From Apus apus (Eukaryota > Chordata > Aves > Apodiformes > Apodidae): a stretch of DNA of 64,000 bases. The notes under the pieces were generated by a model. It ran no database searches, had not been told where the DNA came from, and saw nothing but the letters and a program-made list of their open reading frames with translations. The DNA is taken from assembly GCF_020740795.1 (NCBI RefSeq), contig NC_067282.1:153560858-153624857 (forward strand). Reading direction: 5' to 3'. Positions 1 through 13,800 of this stretch are shown in pieces (the first letter of the stretch is position 1; every line of letters starts with the position of its first letter). The position numbers and the translations under genes were made by a program.

Positions 1-1670
1 CCAGACAAATGCCCACAGGTCATCTGGACAACTGTTTGAGGTGAGAAAAGCAGATGTGCCAAAGGAAACCCATATGCATTGTTACCTCACTTTGTTCCAC
101 CATCCAAGTCTGTTCCTGTGTTCAGAGATAATATTCATGTGGATAAAAAAGAAGGGGGTTGCCTTTCTGCCCCCACTTTTTTATCATTCAGTGATGAATG
201 AAAGTGTTTAGGAAAGTGCCCTTCCTCATCTTCAAATTTTTCCTCTGTGTCATAAATTCAGGCCTTAGCAAGCTGGTTCCCCTAAAAAGCTTCTGGTGTT
301 AAAGAAGGATCAGCTGTGTGAGCCACCAGCTGCAGCAACGTTCAGGGCAATTCTGAGTGAGGGGAAATGAGTTCACCAAGACCAGCCAGAGCTCTTTGTG
401 GCACTGAGGGGACTGATGAGCCACAGGCAGAAAGAAGCGGTGAAACATAAAGTTTCCAAGAGCAACAGGGAAACATTCATTGCACAGGATTTCACTAGTA
501 AATTCACTTAGCAAATACAAAAACTCCCAGAAGTGGACAGCATCTGCAGTGCTACATCCTAATAAAACCTCTCCCTCAAATCACAGCCATGCACCCCATT
601 TCTACTTGCAGTTCAGCTTCCTGTTAGATGGCTTTTGGGCTGCCCACTGCAGCTGACAGCTACCCCCACTTCAGAGCCTCCTGCAGCCCAAGCTCTGCTT
701 ACTCAGTTGGTGAAACAGGTTGTTACATGTGCTTGTCCTTTTCAATTTTACCACTGGCTTCAACCGCAGCCCTGAAAGAGCTGCCTACATGTGGATGTGG
801 GCTGAACCCCTGGCAGATATTGCTGCTAAATAGCTGGTGATAGTAAGAGCTCCTCACACGGCAGTTATAAAGCAGGGGGCATAGTAAAAGCATGAGTGTG
901 AATTTTCATGGTGAAAAGGAACCATAAATGGAGCCTTAAGCACAACATGTCTCTCTTACACTTAATTTAACACTCATTCTGACAGCTCCTGGAGATGCAG
1001 ACCTTTTATCTGCTGGCTGCAGCCTCTCCCACAGCTGTGACTCAGCCAGCCCTTGCCTACATGCCTTGTTTGAGTGGGAACCTCTCCAAGAGGGGCTAAT
1101 AAAGTTGGACCTCATGATTTTTCTGGCTTCTCTAGGGATGATCACATCAAACAAAGCTTGAGAAGATGTGGTACCAGTCAGTCATTGTTTGGGAAGAGAA
1201 GAAGCACTCCTTTGGGCCAAAGCTGGTGGCCAGGAAAACACCTCCAGGCTGTTGTTGTCTCTCCTCCCAGTCCTGTGTCCCCCAACCCTGTATTTGAGGA
1301 CCTGCATGTTGTATTGCATCAGCACCAGCTGAGGAATTGCATTTGCCCATCCATTTCTGTTGGATGGGGGCAGGGGAAAACAAAGCTGCAAAGGCTTGAC
1401 AGTGCTACCGTCCATCAGTCTGCAGATTGGAAGCTTGTCTGCTGATGAAAATACCAGCGTTTTCTTCATAAACAGGCTTTCCACCCAGCATTCCAGCATT
1501 ATGGTTCCCCAGCCTCTCCCTTGTGGCAGTAGAGCTCTGCTACTGAGAGAAGCAGGCCCACTGACCACCCTTGTGCCACTATGGCAGTGATGCCACCTGA
1601 TCTCATGTAGAATCTCTCTGAGTAGGCAGAATTTAGAAAAATATAAAATAAAATTAAGCAGAGCTTTAGA
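1..1670. other. Intergenic, no feature recognised
   Basis: GC-moderate sequence with short overlapping open frames on both strands. None shows a known domain, codon pattern or splice structure. Confidence 0.6.
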
Positions 1671-1985
1671 AGAATCGCAGAATCACAGAATCGTCACAGT
1701 TGGAAAGGACCTCTGAGATCACTGAGTCTAACCATCAACACAAAAAACCCCCAAACAAACCCAAACAACTACACACACACCACCAAAAGACACCCACAAA
1801 ACCCCCCACAATATCAGCCACTAGAGCATGCCCTGAAGTGCCACATCTACACGTTTCTTGAATACCTCCAAGGATGGTGACTCAACCACCTCCCTGGAGA
1901 GGCTGTTCCAGTGCCTGACCACTCTTTCAGTATAGAAGTTCTTCCTAATACCCAATCTAAACCTCCCCTGCCCTTTTTGCTGAAA
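1671..1985 (-). mobile_element. CR1 retroposon 3' fragment
   Basis: On the minus strand this is the 3' end of a CR1 LINE. It starts with the tandem AGAATC(A/G)CAGAATCACAG tail and the conserved TTGGAAAGGACCT block, then CACCTCCCTGGAGAGGCTGT and the TTCTTCCTAATACCCAATCT block. An A/C-rich stretch (1736-1808) has expanded inside it. It is 5'-truncated, as usual for CR1. Confidence 0.9.
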
Positions 1986-4900
1986 CACCACAAGTTAGTG
2001 TTATACAACTTTTATCCAACCTCTTGCCTTCATCCCTCTTGACGTGAAGCCATTCATCTCAGCCTGAAATTCCTCCAAGGGGAAACCAACTGTGATTGCA
2101 ATGGTTCAACCACTGTGCCCTGCCTCCTCCAGTCATCCATGTCCCTTTGTACAGCTAGAAGAGTGCTAGCCAGGAGAGCTCCCATGGATGCTGCAGCTCC
2201 CTCATGGCATTGCCTGCACCAGCACTTGCTGTGCACTTTGACATGCACAGATGGAATGGAATGGAGCTGGCAGGGGTAAGGCCCCTCAGAAAAGAGCAGA
2301 CTGAAATTTGGTTGCCTGCAAAGCCAGCAAACATTGCCACTGGCCGAGTCTCTGGCCACAGCAGCTGGCACCTTCCCCAGAGCCAGCAAGAGGCCAGAGG
2401 ATCCCCAAGGTGCCAGCCCTGCATCATGCTGGGGAGTGGACAAAGCTCATGGTCTGTCAGGTAGACAAGGGGGCTTCACTGGAAAAACTGAGATGGACAA
2501 GGGTTCAGAGGAAGAAAAGGACTCCAGAGGGCTGGTTGGAAGTGGTCTTCACAGGGCTGATTAGTTCCTAGCTGTGGCTGCAGCTGCGCAGAGCTCTCCA
2601 GGTTCAAAAGCTCAAGGAAAAACAGCTGAAAGATGGGGAGCATAAGAGAAGGGATGGCCACTGACTGTGCAAAGTCCTGTCTGGAGAGTACAGAAAGGTG
2701 AATTTAAAAGTGGAGTGAACTGAGGCAACAGTCTAAAGCCACCGCATCACCCCTTCACCCAGAGCGCACTTCACCCAGGCACTCAGTCAGTTTTCATCCT
2801 CACTTGGCCAATTTGCTCCAAGCAGGAAACTAAGAAACGTGTTTATTTCTTCCTCAAGAGGAAAATAAAACAAAATCAGAGAAAAAGCCCCCCCTCAGGA
2901 TTACAGAAATGAAAGACAGGCAACAGGAAACACTATTTCCAGTGCTGGGAAATGCAGTTGTCATGTCAACCAGCTGCCATCAGCTGTCCCACACAGTGTG
3001 ATAAATGGGGCTGGGGGCAAAGTCAGCTAGCATGCACTGACCAGCTCTTTATAGGAAGAGGAGAGAGCTTGAGGATTAGATCATCTACACGCAAACATAG
3101 GTGGCTTTGGAGAGCATCAGCTACCAGCATCCCCATTGGCACCTGGTGACACCAGTCTCAGTGGAGCACCACAGCTAGCAGCATGCTGCAGGGTGGATGC
3201 TGTGAGCACCGGGTGCCACTGGCACCCCAAACCCACCCACACAGTTTGGCCTTGAGGGCACAAAGAGATTTCCAGGGAAAAGCCTTCACGGTGTCCTTCT
3301 CCTTTCACATACTGCAAAGCCGACATCCTGTTCAGCTCAGTCTGAGATATGATCAGGGAGCTAAAAATGGAAGCAAATAAGGTGAAATAGCTGAGTGTCC
3401 CAAAAGGCTTGGGTTTACACTTGTACCCACCAGGAGTTTCCCCTCACCTGACACAGAGGAGGAAAAGCCACTGAGAAACCACGTGGGCCCCTTCAACAGC
3501 ATCCTCACCAGATACATGCCTGCTGGAGGCACCACCTCATTGACCGCTGAGGGTGGAAAACCCCAGTGGGCAGCTTTGCTCAGAAATAATCATCCTGAAC
3601 ATGTTGGCTGTGACATCTTTGTAGCCCAGAGAATATACAGATGGGGTCTCCCTTGCTACAGTGCCAGCAGTTCTGCAGGATAACGTGCTGATTTCTGTAT
3701 CCCAGAGAAGCTGGGGTGCTGATTCCCCTCCTTTGAAGAAGCCAGAATGGCAATTTCTGTTGCAAAAGTAAATAACAATACCCTTGCAGCAGCCTTGCAA
3801 TATGTCCTAGGGGAGACTTCATGCTTGTTTTGAAAAAGCAGTGTTTTCAGACACATGAACTACCTTCCTCTTCAGTTTTAAATAGATTTTCTTAATAAAA
3901 TAATGAGGCTGTCCCAATTTAGGGGGTTGGTCAGATCATTTGAATACTCATGCATTTGATATGAAGGACTTTTTGATGCAATGAAAGCAAATATGCCAAG
4001 CAGAATGGCTTGAGAGCAGAAATAGCAACTTGGCCCCTTTCTAATGGCTGGTGACAGTATCTTACACCATGTGCTTTTAAAATACAGAGGACAATTATTG
4101 TGCCCTTCTGCCCATGTGAAATACAGAGGGCTATTGTGGCCTTCTGCCCGCACCTAAGTTTATGAGCTTTGCAACCCAGCCCTTCCCAGGAGGCAGGGGA
4201 AGGGCAATGCCCACAGCAGTTATGAATTACTTGGCTTCACTGGTATGTATTTTTATCCTCTGCGGTGCAGCTTGTATTTTGTTTTCATACGGCTGTTAGA
4301 ATCAATGCAAATTAATCATGTTTAAAAGGGACAGGAATATTGCTCTCAGATGCACTAGATCTTGGCCTTCCCTGCAAACTTTAATTTTACAGAGTAAGTT
4401 GTTTAGAAAACCGTGGATCTAATTAATAACAGACAAAGGGAATTTTAAGCAAGAGAATTTAAGAAAAAAAGGGGGGTTTTGTGGGAAATGAGCTTCACTT
4501 TCATTATTAAAAAGATTATTTAAACTTAAGTATTCAGCTTCATAAATGATGTCACGGCTAAAATTACCAATAAATAAAATGAAAAAGCCTGACAAAATCA
4601 CTCTGCTATTGTCTAGCTGCTCTGAGGAGCTCTTGTCCTGTGGCTGATGTCCTGGTACAGCAGAAGAGAAGCTGCTCTTGGCCAGCAGCTCCCCTTCAGC
4701 AGCCCTGCCCATAGCTGCTCCCAAAGGTATTGTTGGGCAAGTTGATCCAAGAAGAGGGAAAGGAGAAAACCAGCAGGAAAAAAAGATCAGCATGTTTAGC
4801 AGGCCTAATAGGTCCTGCTAAAACTGCATCCTGAGCTCCTGTCAAGAGGAGCTGAATCAGCACAAAATTACTTGAGGGAGAGAAAATGAGAGAGGGAGTG

Positions 4901-7530
4901 GGAACACAGGGAGGATGAATGGGAAAAGCAGGAGAGCAGCAATCCCTGCAACAAGTCCCCACGGCACCTCCTCCCAAGGGCTTCATAGGCTCTCGCCCAC
5001 CTCCCCTGACACAGACACTCACACTGAAAAGTAATTTTTTATACAAAAACTTGACTTAGCTTCCTCTTTCCTGTCCCTATCTCTTGGCACAGTGCCTCCC
5101 TCACCGGCAGCTCTTTGTGTGATGGCTGCTAAAACAGAGCCAGCCTCTCCTCCAAGCACACCTCACTCGCTGGTTGTAGGGCTGCTGGCACCCTGGGGGG
5201 GATAAAGCTGCTGCTTGCCTGAGAGATTAATATTTGGTCACAAAGCAGAATTAGTGGGAGGGTGAGTTGGGATGGAGGCAGGAAGAAGCAAAGCCATGTG
5301 GGCATGAAATGCCAGGAGCACCAAATGAAGGCTAGAATGGGTGAAGAAAGGCTTTTATTATTAAGAACAGCTAAACGAGAGGGGGGCAGCTGTCCCTTAA
5401 TGTCAGAGCTTAGAAGAAGGAGCCCATCCATTTGCATCTGTAACCCATCTTCTCTTACCAAGGCTACTAGTGGACATGCACATCCATGGTGTCAGATTGC
5501 AAACTTGAAAATAACTGGTGTCCCTTGGGTCGACTGTCACCTTCGGGATCAACAGCCTCACCCAGGGAATGGAGGGAGCAGCCAGCCTGTAAGAAACTCT
5601 GTTGGCAAGGGAAAGGGGGCTGTAAAGCACAGAGGAGCAGGGAATTGGTGGCAACCAGGCAGGCACAGAGGTGGGCAGTAAGTCTGCCAGGAGCAAGGGC
5701 AGGAAGGGAAGCATGCTCAGGCAGGATCTTTCCTCATCACAGCTTCCTAACGGCTCCCAGGATCCACCTACACCTGGTCCTCCCCAAACATCAGCAGAGT
5801 TGTGTAGGCATGGCACGGGGGACACGCCGTGGCCTGGCACTGCGTCCTGGCACCCCTCCACCATGCCTTTGGGATGTCATGGAGGGTGGTGGGGGGAACC
5901 TCAAGCAGAGGGTGCCCCTGTTCCTGTACAGCAGCTTTTCTGTTTCTGCCAGGTTTGCCTTGGCACAAGCACACAGGGGTGTTGTGTTCCCAGATGTGCG
6001 GAGGCTTGGACAAGTCTGGCTGGCTTTGGCCCGTGAAGTGTTACATGGCGTCAGGCCCGTTCTCCTTAGTTTTTGCCACATCACATTGCTGCAGTCCTCA
6101 AGCACAGCAGAGCTGGCAATGCTGGGGGTCCCTCCAAGCATGAAGGGACAGCTGTCTTAATGGCCTTCATGAGAAAGGGCCTTTGGTGGAAACCTTGGAT
6201 CCCCTCGTGGTCCCAAATTACTCAAATGTACTGCTTTTGGGGGCCGATTGCAAAGCTGCTGTAGGAGGCACGGATGATAATGGACCAGGTGCAGGGGCAG
6301 GAAAAGCACAGAGGGCTTTTGCCAAGGGCTTTATTGTTTTGCCAGTTGCCTTTTACCAGTAGATAATTTGCAAAACCATTAGGTGGGTGTCTGGGCATGT
6401 GAAAGTCCCTCAAGCCATGCATTGTGCAAAGGGAGTGAGTGATGGTGACGATGATGATGCCGGCCTTTGGGGTGAGAGGCAGGAGCTGTCAGGCAAAGGC
6501 AGCAGCTGTACAAGCAGAGGGCAGAAATGGCAGCAGGTTTTTACATGGATTAGCTGCATTCTCACATTACAGGCAACCAGCAATAGCACTTGGCTCTTGT
6601 ACCCAGCCTTTCTCTGCCCGGAGGTTCCCTCCTGGGATAAAATGCAAGGCTGCAGCTTCAGCCTGGCACCATCCCTGCCTGTGTGGGATGGGTGTCACTG
6701 CTGATGTTTTGTTGCTGGCATTAGAAATCAGTCTCCGCAAAGGCTGCTTTGGCTGCCTTTCACTTATTGTTCTTGCATGTTTGCATGTTTCCAGGGAGAA
6801 GATTGGGGGTTATTTTTTTCATTTGGGGGATGTTTACGGTTTTTTGGGGGGGGTTTACACTTGGGTAACGAAAGTACAGCTTGTGAGAAGAATGGGCTTA
6901 GAAAAGGCAGAGGAATCACCTCCTTCAGGCAGCAGGAGAGTCCCTGGCTCACCCTGCCACAGGGCCATCAGCCCCTCACAGACACATCCATCTGCAAAAG
7001 CTGAAAGGGATTAAAGAATAACATGGCTTTACCCAAATGACACACCTGAGCTTGCCTGTTCCTGCAATTCCACGGTCAGGAAATTAATTTTTATCAACTG
7101 CTTCTGAATACCTTCCCATGCAAGCAAGACCTGTTGGATTTCTTTCCTTTGCTCTGACTGGGGAATCTCAAAGGGGATACTGAGAGGCCCTGAAGGCTCT
7201 TTACAAAACCACTGCAAGACACAAGGACCTTCAAGTAAGGGAGAACTGGATTCCTTGCCTGTCCCAGCTGGGAACACTAGGGATGGTTCTGTCCTGACAC
7301 GCTTTGGCTTACAGGGATGTAGTGACAGCTTTTCGTGCCCCACCTGTGCTAGCTCCATCCCTCCAGCACTGCTGGGGCAACATGCCAGCACCTGTCTCAG
7401 GCTTCAATCAGCTTTGATGAACAACTGATCTACCCAAGAATTAAAACTTGTGAATGCTTGGAGACAGGGTCTAGGTTGTGACAGGGAGTGGAAATCACAT
7501 GTATATGACTCACCAAGGAAATTATAAGAG
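1986..7530. other. Intergenic, GC-richer, no gene recognised
   Basis: About 5.5 kb with higher GC than the rest of the window, so chance open frames are common (the longest, plus strand 5486-6160, overlaps open frames on the other strand). No domain, motif or exon pattern was recognised. Simple tracts include a G/T-rich run near 6811-6857. Confidence 0.6.
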
Positions 7531-7862
7531 TAATCATAGAATTGTTTTGGTTGGAAAAGACCTTTAAGATCATCAAGTCCTAATATCCAATCTAGAGCTC
7601 CACTGGCACAACTTGAGGCCATTTCCTCTTGTTCTACTGCTTGTTATTTGGGAGAAGAGACTGACCCCCACCTTGCCACAACCTCCATTCAGGTAGTTGT
7701 AGAGAGCAGTAAGCCTCCTCTTCTCCAGACTAAACAACCCCAGCTCCCTCAGCCTCTCCTCATAAAACTTGTTCTCTCGACCCTTCACCAGCTTTGTTGC
7801 CCTTCTCTGGACACACTCCAGCACTCAATGTTTTTCTTGTAGTGAGGGGCCCAAATCTTATA
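7531..7862 (-). mobile_element. CR1 retroposon fragment with internal deletion
   Basis: The minus-strand CR1 3' end begins at 7531 (tail and TTGGAAAAGACCTTTAAGATC). It then jumps at about 7580 directly to the block that normally lies roughly 150 bp further in, starting near TATCCAATCTAGAGCTCC. It continues through GGCCATTTCCTCTTGTTCTA to the RT-end region coding for [14 protein letters not shown] on the minus strand. The middle segment seen in other copies is missing. Confidence 0.9.
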
Positions 7863-10800
7863 TTTCAAAATATTTGAACCAGCCAACATAGATTTTTTAC
7901 CAGTGATCTACACATCCTGTTTAATACAAGAAGGGTGGCTGCTATCTAATTTCAACCCAAAGACCTGCCTAAGAACTGAGCGAGAACAAGAGGCAGTTGC
8001 TTTGAAAAATCCACCCCAACTCAACAACTTTCCTCAATCAGCATCACAAATTGGAGCCATCTTGTATTTTTCATCAAAAAGACCAAATTTTACAAGACCA
8101 GCTCTCAACCCAGATGTGCTCTTTTGTGTGTTTCAGAAAAAGCCACAGATTTATTTTCCTTTTGTTTTCCGAAGCACATATGAAGTTTTAGAAGTCGACC
8201 ACTGACCCCACGCTGAGAGTGTTCCAATATTTCTGGCTGCTGCCCACGTTTGGGGAAAGGCTTGCCCTATGGTGGTGGAAAGCAGCAGGAGAGGTGATGG
8301 CCTTCACCCTTCAAGACTGGGAGCTGCTCAACTCCTATCTGCAAGGAAACTCCTCAGTTGTATAAGAGACTCTCCAAGTCGCCTGCTGCGGCTCAGTAGC
8401 AGGCCTGGGAGGAAGGGAAAAAGGGTGCAGGGAGTCAGACATGAAAAATCAGTAACAAGCACAGGGAAGGGGCAGATGAAAACTGTTCCTCAGCTGCCTG
8501 AGTGCACAGAAGCCAGCCTGAACTTGTTTGCTGGCTGCATGCAGCAGGGTCTTTCATTTCCTATCCCAGACCACGTGCTCTTGCCTTGAGCAAAGCAGCA
8601 GGGGACACTCCATTGCTGGGCAATCCCAGCCAAAATTGCCCCTTGACCGCACCCTGCTTGGCTTATGGAAGATCTGTCTGCAATGCTGCAGCTCCTTTGA
8701 ATGCTGTGATAGTCCAAGTGGGGATGACTACAAGAAAAACATGTATTTTTAGCTCCCATAGTATTTTTTTTTTTTCCTGGATCCACTATGAAAAAGGATG
8801 AGGGGAAAGATTACTCATTCTCTGTAAAATTACTAATTCTCTCCTGAGGAGAATTAGTTCAGCCAGTTGACTCCTTCTCACCCCAGCCTTGCATCCTAAG
8901 ACTGAAAAGCAGAGAGAAAAATTATGCCCCTATTTTGCAGCCACCAAGAAGGAATCACTATGTGTATTTTGCCTCCTTTTCTGCCTAGTGCCAGTCCTAG
9001 CAAAGTGACACATGGTAAATGACACTAGGAATTTCACATCTGCTTTCCATTTTGTTTAAAGTATTTCAAGCTTAAGGTTTCCACCTGCTAGTGTGACAAA
9101 AAGAGGTTTGTACAGTGAGGGCAGAAAAAGGAAAGGAGGCCCTTTCTTCCTTTTCTGTTTGGATCTTTTAAAATTATCAACGCTATAGAGCAGAACTGTA
9201 AAATAATGGCTTGATGGAGACTGTTCTCATTCCTGCCAGATCTTTTCTCAGTAGAAGAGCAAGTAAGAAGATCTCTGATGTCTTCTGCATAACCAGCACA
9301 CCAAGTTCACCTTTCTGGGGATTCACTACTGAAAACAATCACAAGTAAGTTCAAACTGTACTTGCATTTCTTGCATTTTTTGCCTGTATTCCCTGGTAGT
9401 GATCGCTGCAACAACAGACAGAAAATACAAACTCACCGTAAGAGGCAGCATCACATAAGGGACCATTAGTAGATGACAAGAAGGAAGGCAGCTTTTGTAG
9501 TCCCTCAAATTTTTGGGTTCTCTTACCAGATTCCTTGTGGAACAGAGTAGGAATAAATCATTACCAGTTGTAACAGTGCTGGTATAGCATAGACTCCTGT
9601 CCAGAAGCAGCTGATTGCATTGAACAGCTCAGCCTGGCTCATCAACGCAGTCATCCCAGGGGGGATATGCCAGACATCTCTGGGCAGAGTTGTTGAGGTT
9701 TGGGAGTTCTCCTAAAGGTTTCCCACCAGCTCAGAGGGCTCAGAACACTCCCCCAGCCACAAGTTGCAGCATGGCCAAGAGAAGAAAGATGTTAAACTGC
9801 CATCCTGGGTTATCCAAAGCCTCCCACAGTGTTAACACCAGGCTTTTCTAAGCATCTCTGCCTGTGATTAGAAAAAGCAGGAGACGTGCTTGGTTCACAT
9901 CTCTGACTACGTGCTTTTTTTCTGCAGCTGCATCTTGACTGAAGCAATGCTTTGTAAGTGAGCATCAAGCTGCAATTCCTGCTTTGTCTTACCAATAGTA
10001 CCACCAGTGTTGACAGGGTTATGAGAGTGTACCTGCTTTGTAAGCTGGTAGAGGCAGACTTTGTTTGCTGTAACGTGCCCCTGTGGCCATGTCTCTGTCA
10101 GCCAATGGTATTCTGTTAGCAGTGATTCCTCCAAAAGTCTGCACTGAACCAGCTTACTTTTCAAGCTTAAAATGAGGTCACATTCACAAGGCATTTGCAT
10201 TGACCCCAAAGCACTAAACAAGGAAATAATTTTTATAAAGTCCTTTCCTCTCGGGGAGTGTGGTCAGATGCTATCTCCATTTTACCAATCATGAGGCAGA
10301 CAAAAGCACCACATTTTGCTGTGAAATCAAGCACATTTCCTTTTCTACATAGCATAAGACATCTGAGAAAATATTACAACATAATCTGAACTGAACTAAG
10401 ACAGCTGGAGGATCACAGAGCCCACACTGTTGAGCTTGGTAGCCCACAGATCTTCCTGAGGAACTACTCAAGATCTCTTTCGCGAGGACCAGACTGTACT
10501 ATGTGCCCTGTGCTGCTTTTTATCACACAATAGAGCCCGTTGGATGTTGGGCAATGAGTGCACAATTAGCCACATGGCCCAGCTTGCACACAGGTGCTGG
10601 CCCATCATCCTCACACGACAGGGCACCGCTTCACTTCTGATCATTTATGGCTGAGGGGCTCAGAGGTTTCTCAGCCAAGAGGGCTGCAGGGAGGAAACAC
10701 TCGAGAGCAATTCTCCCAGCCTGTGCCTGAGAGATGCCTGAGAAGGAGAGGGACCAAGAGGAAGCCCCAGGCAGAAGTTGCTCTGGTGGGCTACAGCCAG

Positions 10801-13800
10801 ACCTTTGGACAAAGCTGGTGCCTTTACTCTTGAGGGCAGCTGGCTGAGCAGGGTCTAGGAAGGCCATGCACCCCTGCCAAGGACAGTCAGATGTCTTTCT
10901 GTGTGAGATCGGAAAGCTGAGCTTCATGCTCAAGCAGCATATCATACACCACATTAGCTGCCCAAGTAGCCAGGAAGGGACAGTTAAGATTCATTAATGC
11001 AGTTCTAAGACTGATTATTTTTGCAGAGCAGTGCTGCAAAGAAGCCTTTTGACAAGCACGTCTGTCCTTGGCTGATGTGTTCTGGCAGGCTGAGGCTGTG
11101 TCATTTTTCCCTTCCTTTGCCTACCAGAACCACGCACCTCTTTCCACCAACAGAAAATGACAGAGCATTAAGATCTGTCCGGACAGAAGAAAGGATTTCA
11201 GGGTCATTGTGCTGTCCAGTTAACTGATGATTTTGGCTTTTCCTCCCCATTTCTTCCAGTGTATACAATACTAGATAACTAGTGGCAACTAACCCTCTAG
11301 CTTCTGGAAAGTAAGTGGAGAGGTGGCTACCTGCCACAGTTCTTGATGCAGAGGCAGTTTTCTTAACAGAAGTCTTCCAGGTCTTCATTTGTTGCCTCAA
11401 ACAAAGGAAGTCCACACCACAACCACCCTACAAACCTGCACAGGCTTTTACAACTGAAAAACTGTGTTTCCACAGCTATCAGGCCCTTGTCTTTCATTCA
11501 CCTCTGACTTTTCTAATGCAACTAGAAAGCAAACTCCTCAGGGGGGGGAAAAAAGGGACTCAATTGTACAAACCAGAAATCAGAGACTGAAATCATGACT
11601 GTTGTTGGCACTATGGGATTATTCGGTGCTATCTTTAAATCAAGTCCTAGTAAGAAACCTGCCCAAAATGCAATCAATCACACGTAGCAATGACAGCTAC
11701 TTTTACCAGCCCAAGTACTTCACTCTGCCTCACAAAATCATGCCAAACTTGCAAAATACAGATTCTACTGAAATGGCCTAACAGGCTTGGGTGGTGGTGG
11801 CAGTGATATAAAAATATCATCCCACCATATCCCTGGAGTGTCCTGAATTAAGTCATAACCTTTTGAGACAATCAACTTACAAATGCTTCTTTCTTGCAAC
11901 CTAATTCTTTCTATGTCATGTAACTCCATGGATTTTACTCTTGCCTCTGAAATGTCTTGCACTGAAACCATCACACAGCTACTTCTTTTTCTTCCCACCA
12001 AACTGTCGCTCACTTGATTCAAGATTTATTTACCCAACTTGAGGAATTTTTTTTCCCAGTAGCATTCAATGCACTAGGCAGCAGGTTCAAGTCATCAGCA
12101 TTCTGACACGGCATCAAACAAAAATTTTACCTGTATTGAAACAAAGGCCTTAAGTTCTTCTGTGATTTTAATTCACTGTAATGACAGCAAGGAAAAAATT
12201 AACGGCACCAATTTGTATGAGCAGCATATGATGCAGCCAGCGAAGTCCAAAAGCCAGCATCCTCCCTCAGCAAGGGGATGCAGCTTTTCTACACAGAATG
12301 GTATTGACCTTATCCTGATTCCAGCTTCTGGCGTGCCGTTCATCCAGGCTAATGTTCAAAAATCTTCAGACTGCAATTTGGTTTTCTTTTCGATCAGGTA
12401 AAAGCCCCTCCGCTTCGGTTCCTGCCCTGCCGGGTCGCTGGCAGCGGGAGCGGAGCGGGGATGGAAGCGGGGCTTGGCTGCCGCCTGCTGGCGTCTGCAT
12501 CTCCGTACTCCCCCGCGCACACGCCAAAATCCACCGAAAATAAATACAACAGAAAACACCCCAAATAAAAATCATACAGGCGCTGCCCTTCGGCTCCCCA
12601 GACTGAGCCCCCTCTAACTCAGCAAGAATAAAACAGACTTACCAAAGAGAAGAGGTGCATGATCAGGTTGCTGGGCTTAGGGATGCTGAGCTTCACAAAT
12701 TAATACAGTTTATGCTCAGCTATGAAAGCTTCTGGCACACTACAGGAGCAGTTAATGTTTTGCAGACGGGAGCTACAGGGTCTCCAGAGCGATTTTTCAT
12801 TTTTAAAAGGTCAAACACACACCTTCTGAAAGGTGAGGCAAACATGCCACTCTGTTACAAAAAGACTTCTCTTTCAGCTTTAGATAAAGCTTATACGTAT
12901 TTGCTCCAGAGAAAAGCAATGAGGAAATAACTATTATTACTTCTTTCTCTATTTCTTTGTCCTCTTCTCTGCTTATGAGGAAAGGAGAAAATGTCCCCAC
13001 TTTATCCTAAATACAATACTTCCATTTGCTTGGAACACTTCTTCTTGGTAAGTGCTTCAAGAGTTTTAAAAGCAGCATATGAAGTCTACAACTTTTATCA
13101 TTCAAAATGTTACAGAAAGAGTTAAAATGCAACAGGGAGATAATAGGCTGTCTTCCCTTCTGAAAAAATATCTAAAAATCTCATACATTACCTGCTGTAA
13201 TCTGGGGAATCTCAAAACTATGAAACTGTGGTGTCAAAGTATTTTTTGATTCATGGCCACAAGAGAAGCCTAGAAGAAATAATTCAGAAGAAAGGAAAAC
13301 ACTTATTTTGTATGCAATGGCTGACTGCAAAGCTTAGGACTGTGTGGACATATGCACAAGGAAAGATGATGAGAGAAATCCATCAAATTAGTTTTCTCAC
13401 ATCAGCATTCATGAAAGGCAGTGCTTCATAAAGCCTTTCCATCAGCAAGTCACCACAGCTCCTCAAGGTCTTTAAAAGAGCAACAAACTTCCTAATAACA
13501 ACAGGACAGGGGAAATTTTCTTTTTTTTATTGTTCAAAACAGCAGCTCTGGCTCGATGTGCCATCACTCAGCTGAGAGAACAGGACATTTAGCAGGGACC
13601 CATCACGTTTCTAATCCACCCAGATATGCTGAAATCTTCTATCAGAAATTAAGACCAGAAAGGCCATGAATTGTAAAGCAGTAATTTTCACTAAGGAAGC
13701 CACAGTGAAGCCTGCAAAAACCTGGTTGGCATTTGCCTCTAATTCCAAACAAATCCTATAGGGAAAAAAAAAACCAACCAATCACTCAGCATCCTCCATA

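Noticed and set aside
5486-6160. 224-codon plus-strand open frame
   Set aside because: It lies in GC-richer DNA with other overlapping frames of similar length in both directions, with no domain, no repeats of codon pattern and no splice context.
11765-12022. Minus-strand 85-codon frame ending in a proline run
   Set aside because: No family resemblance, no flanking exons that would join in phase, and a length expected by chance.
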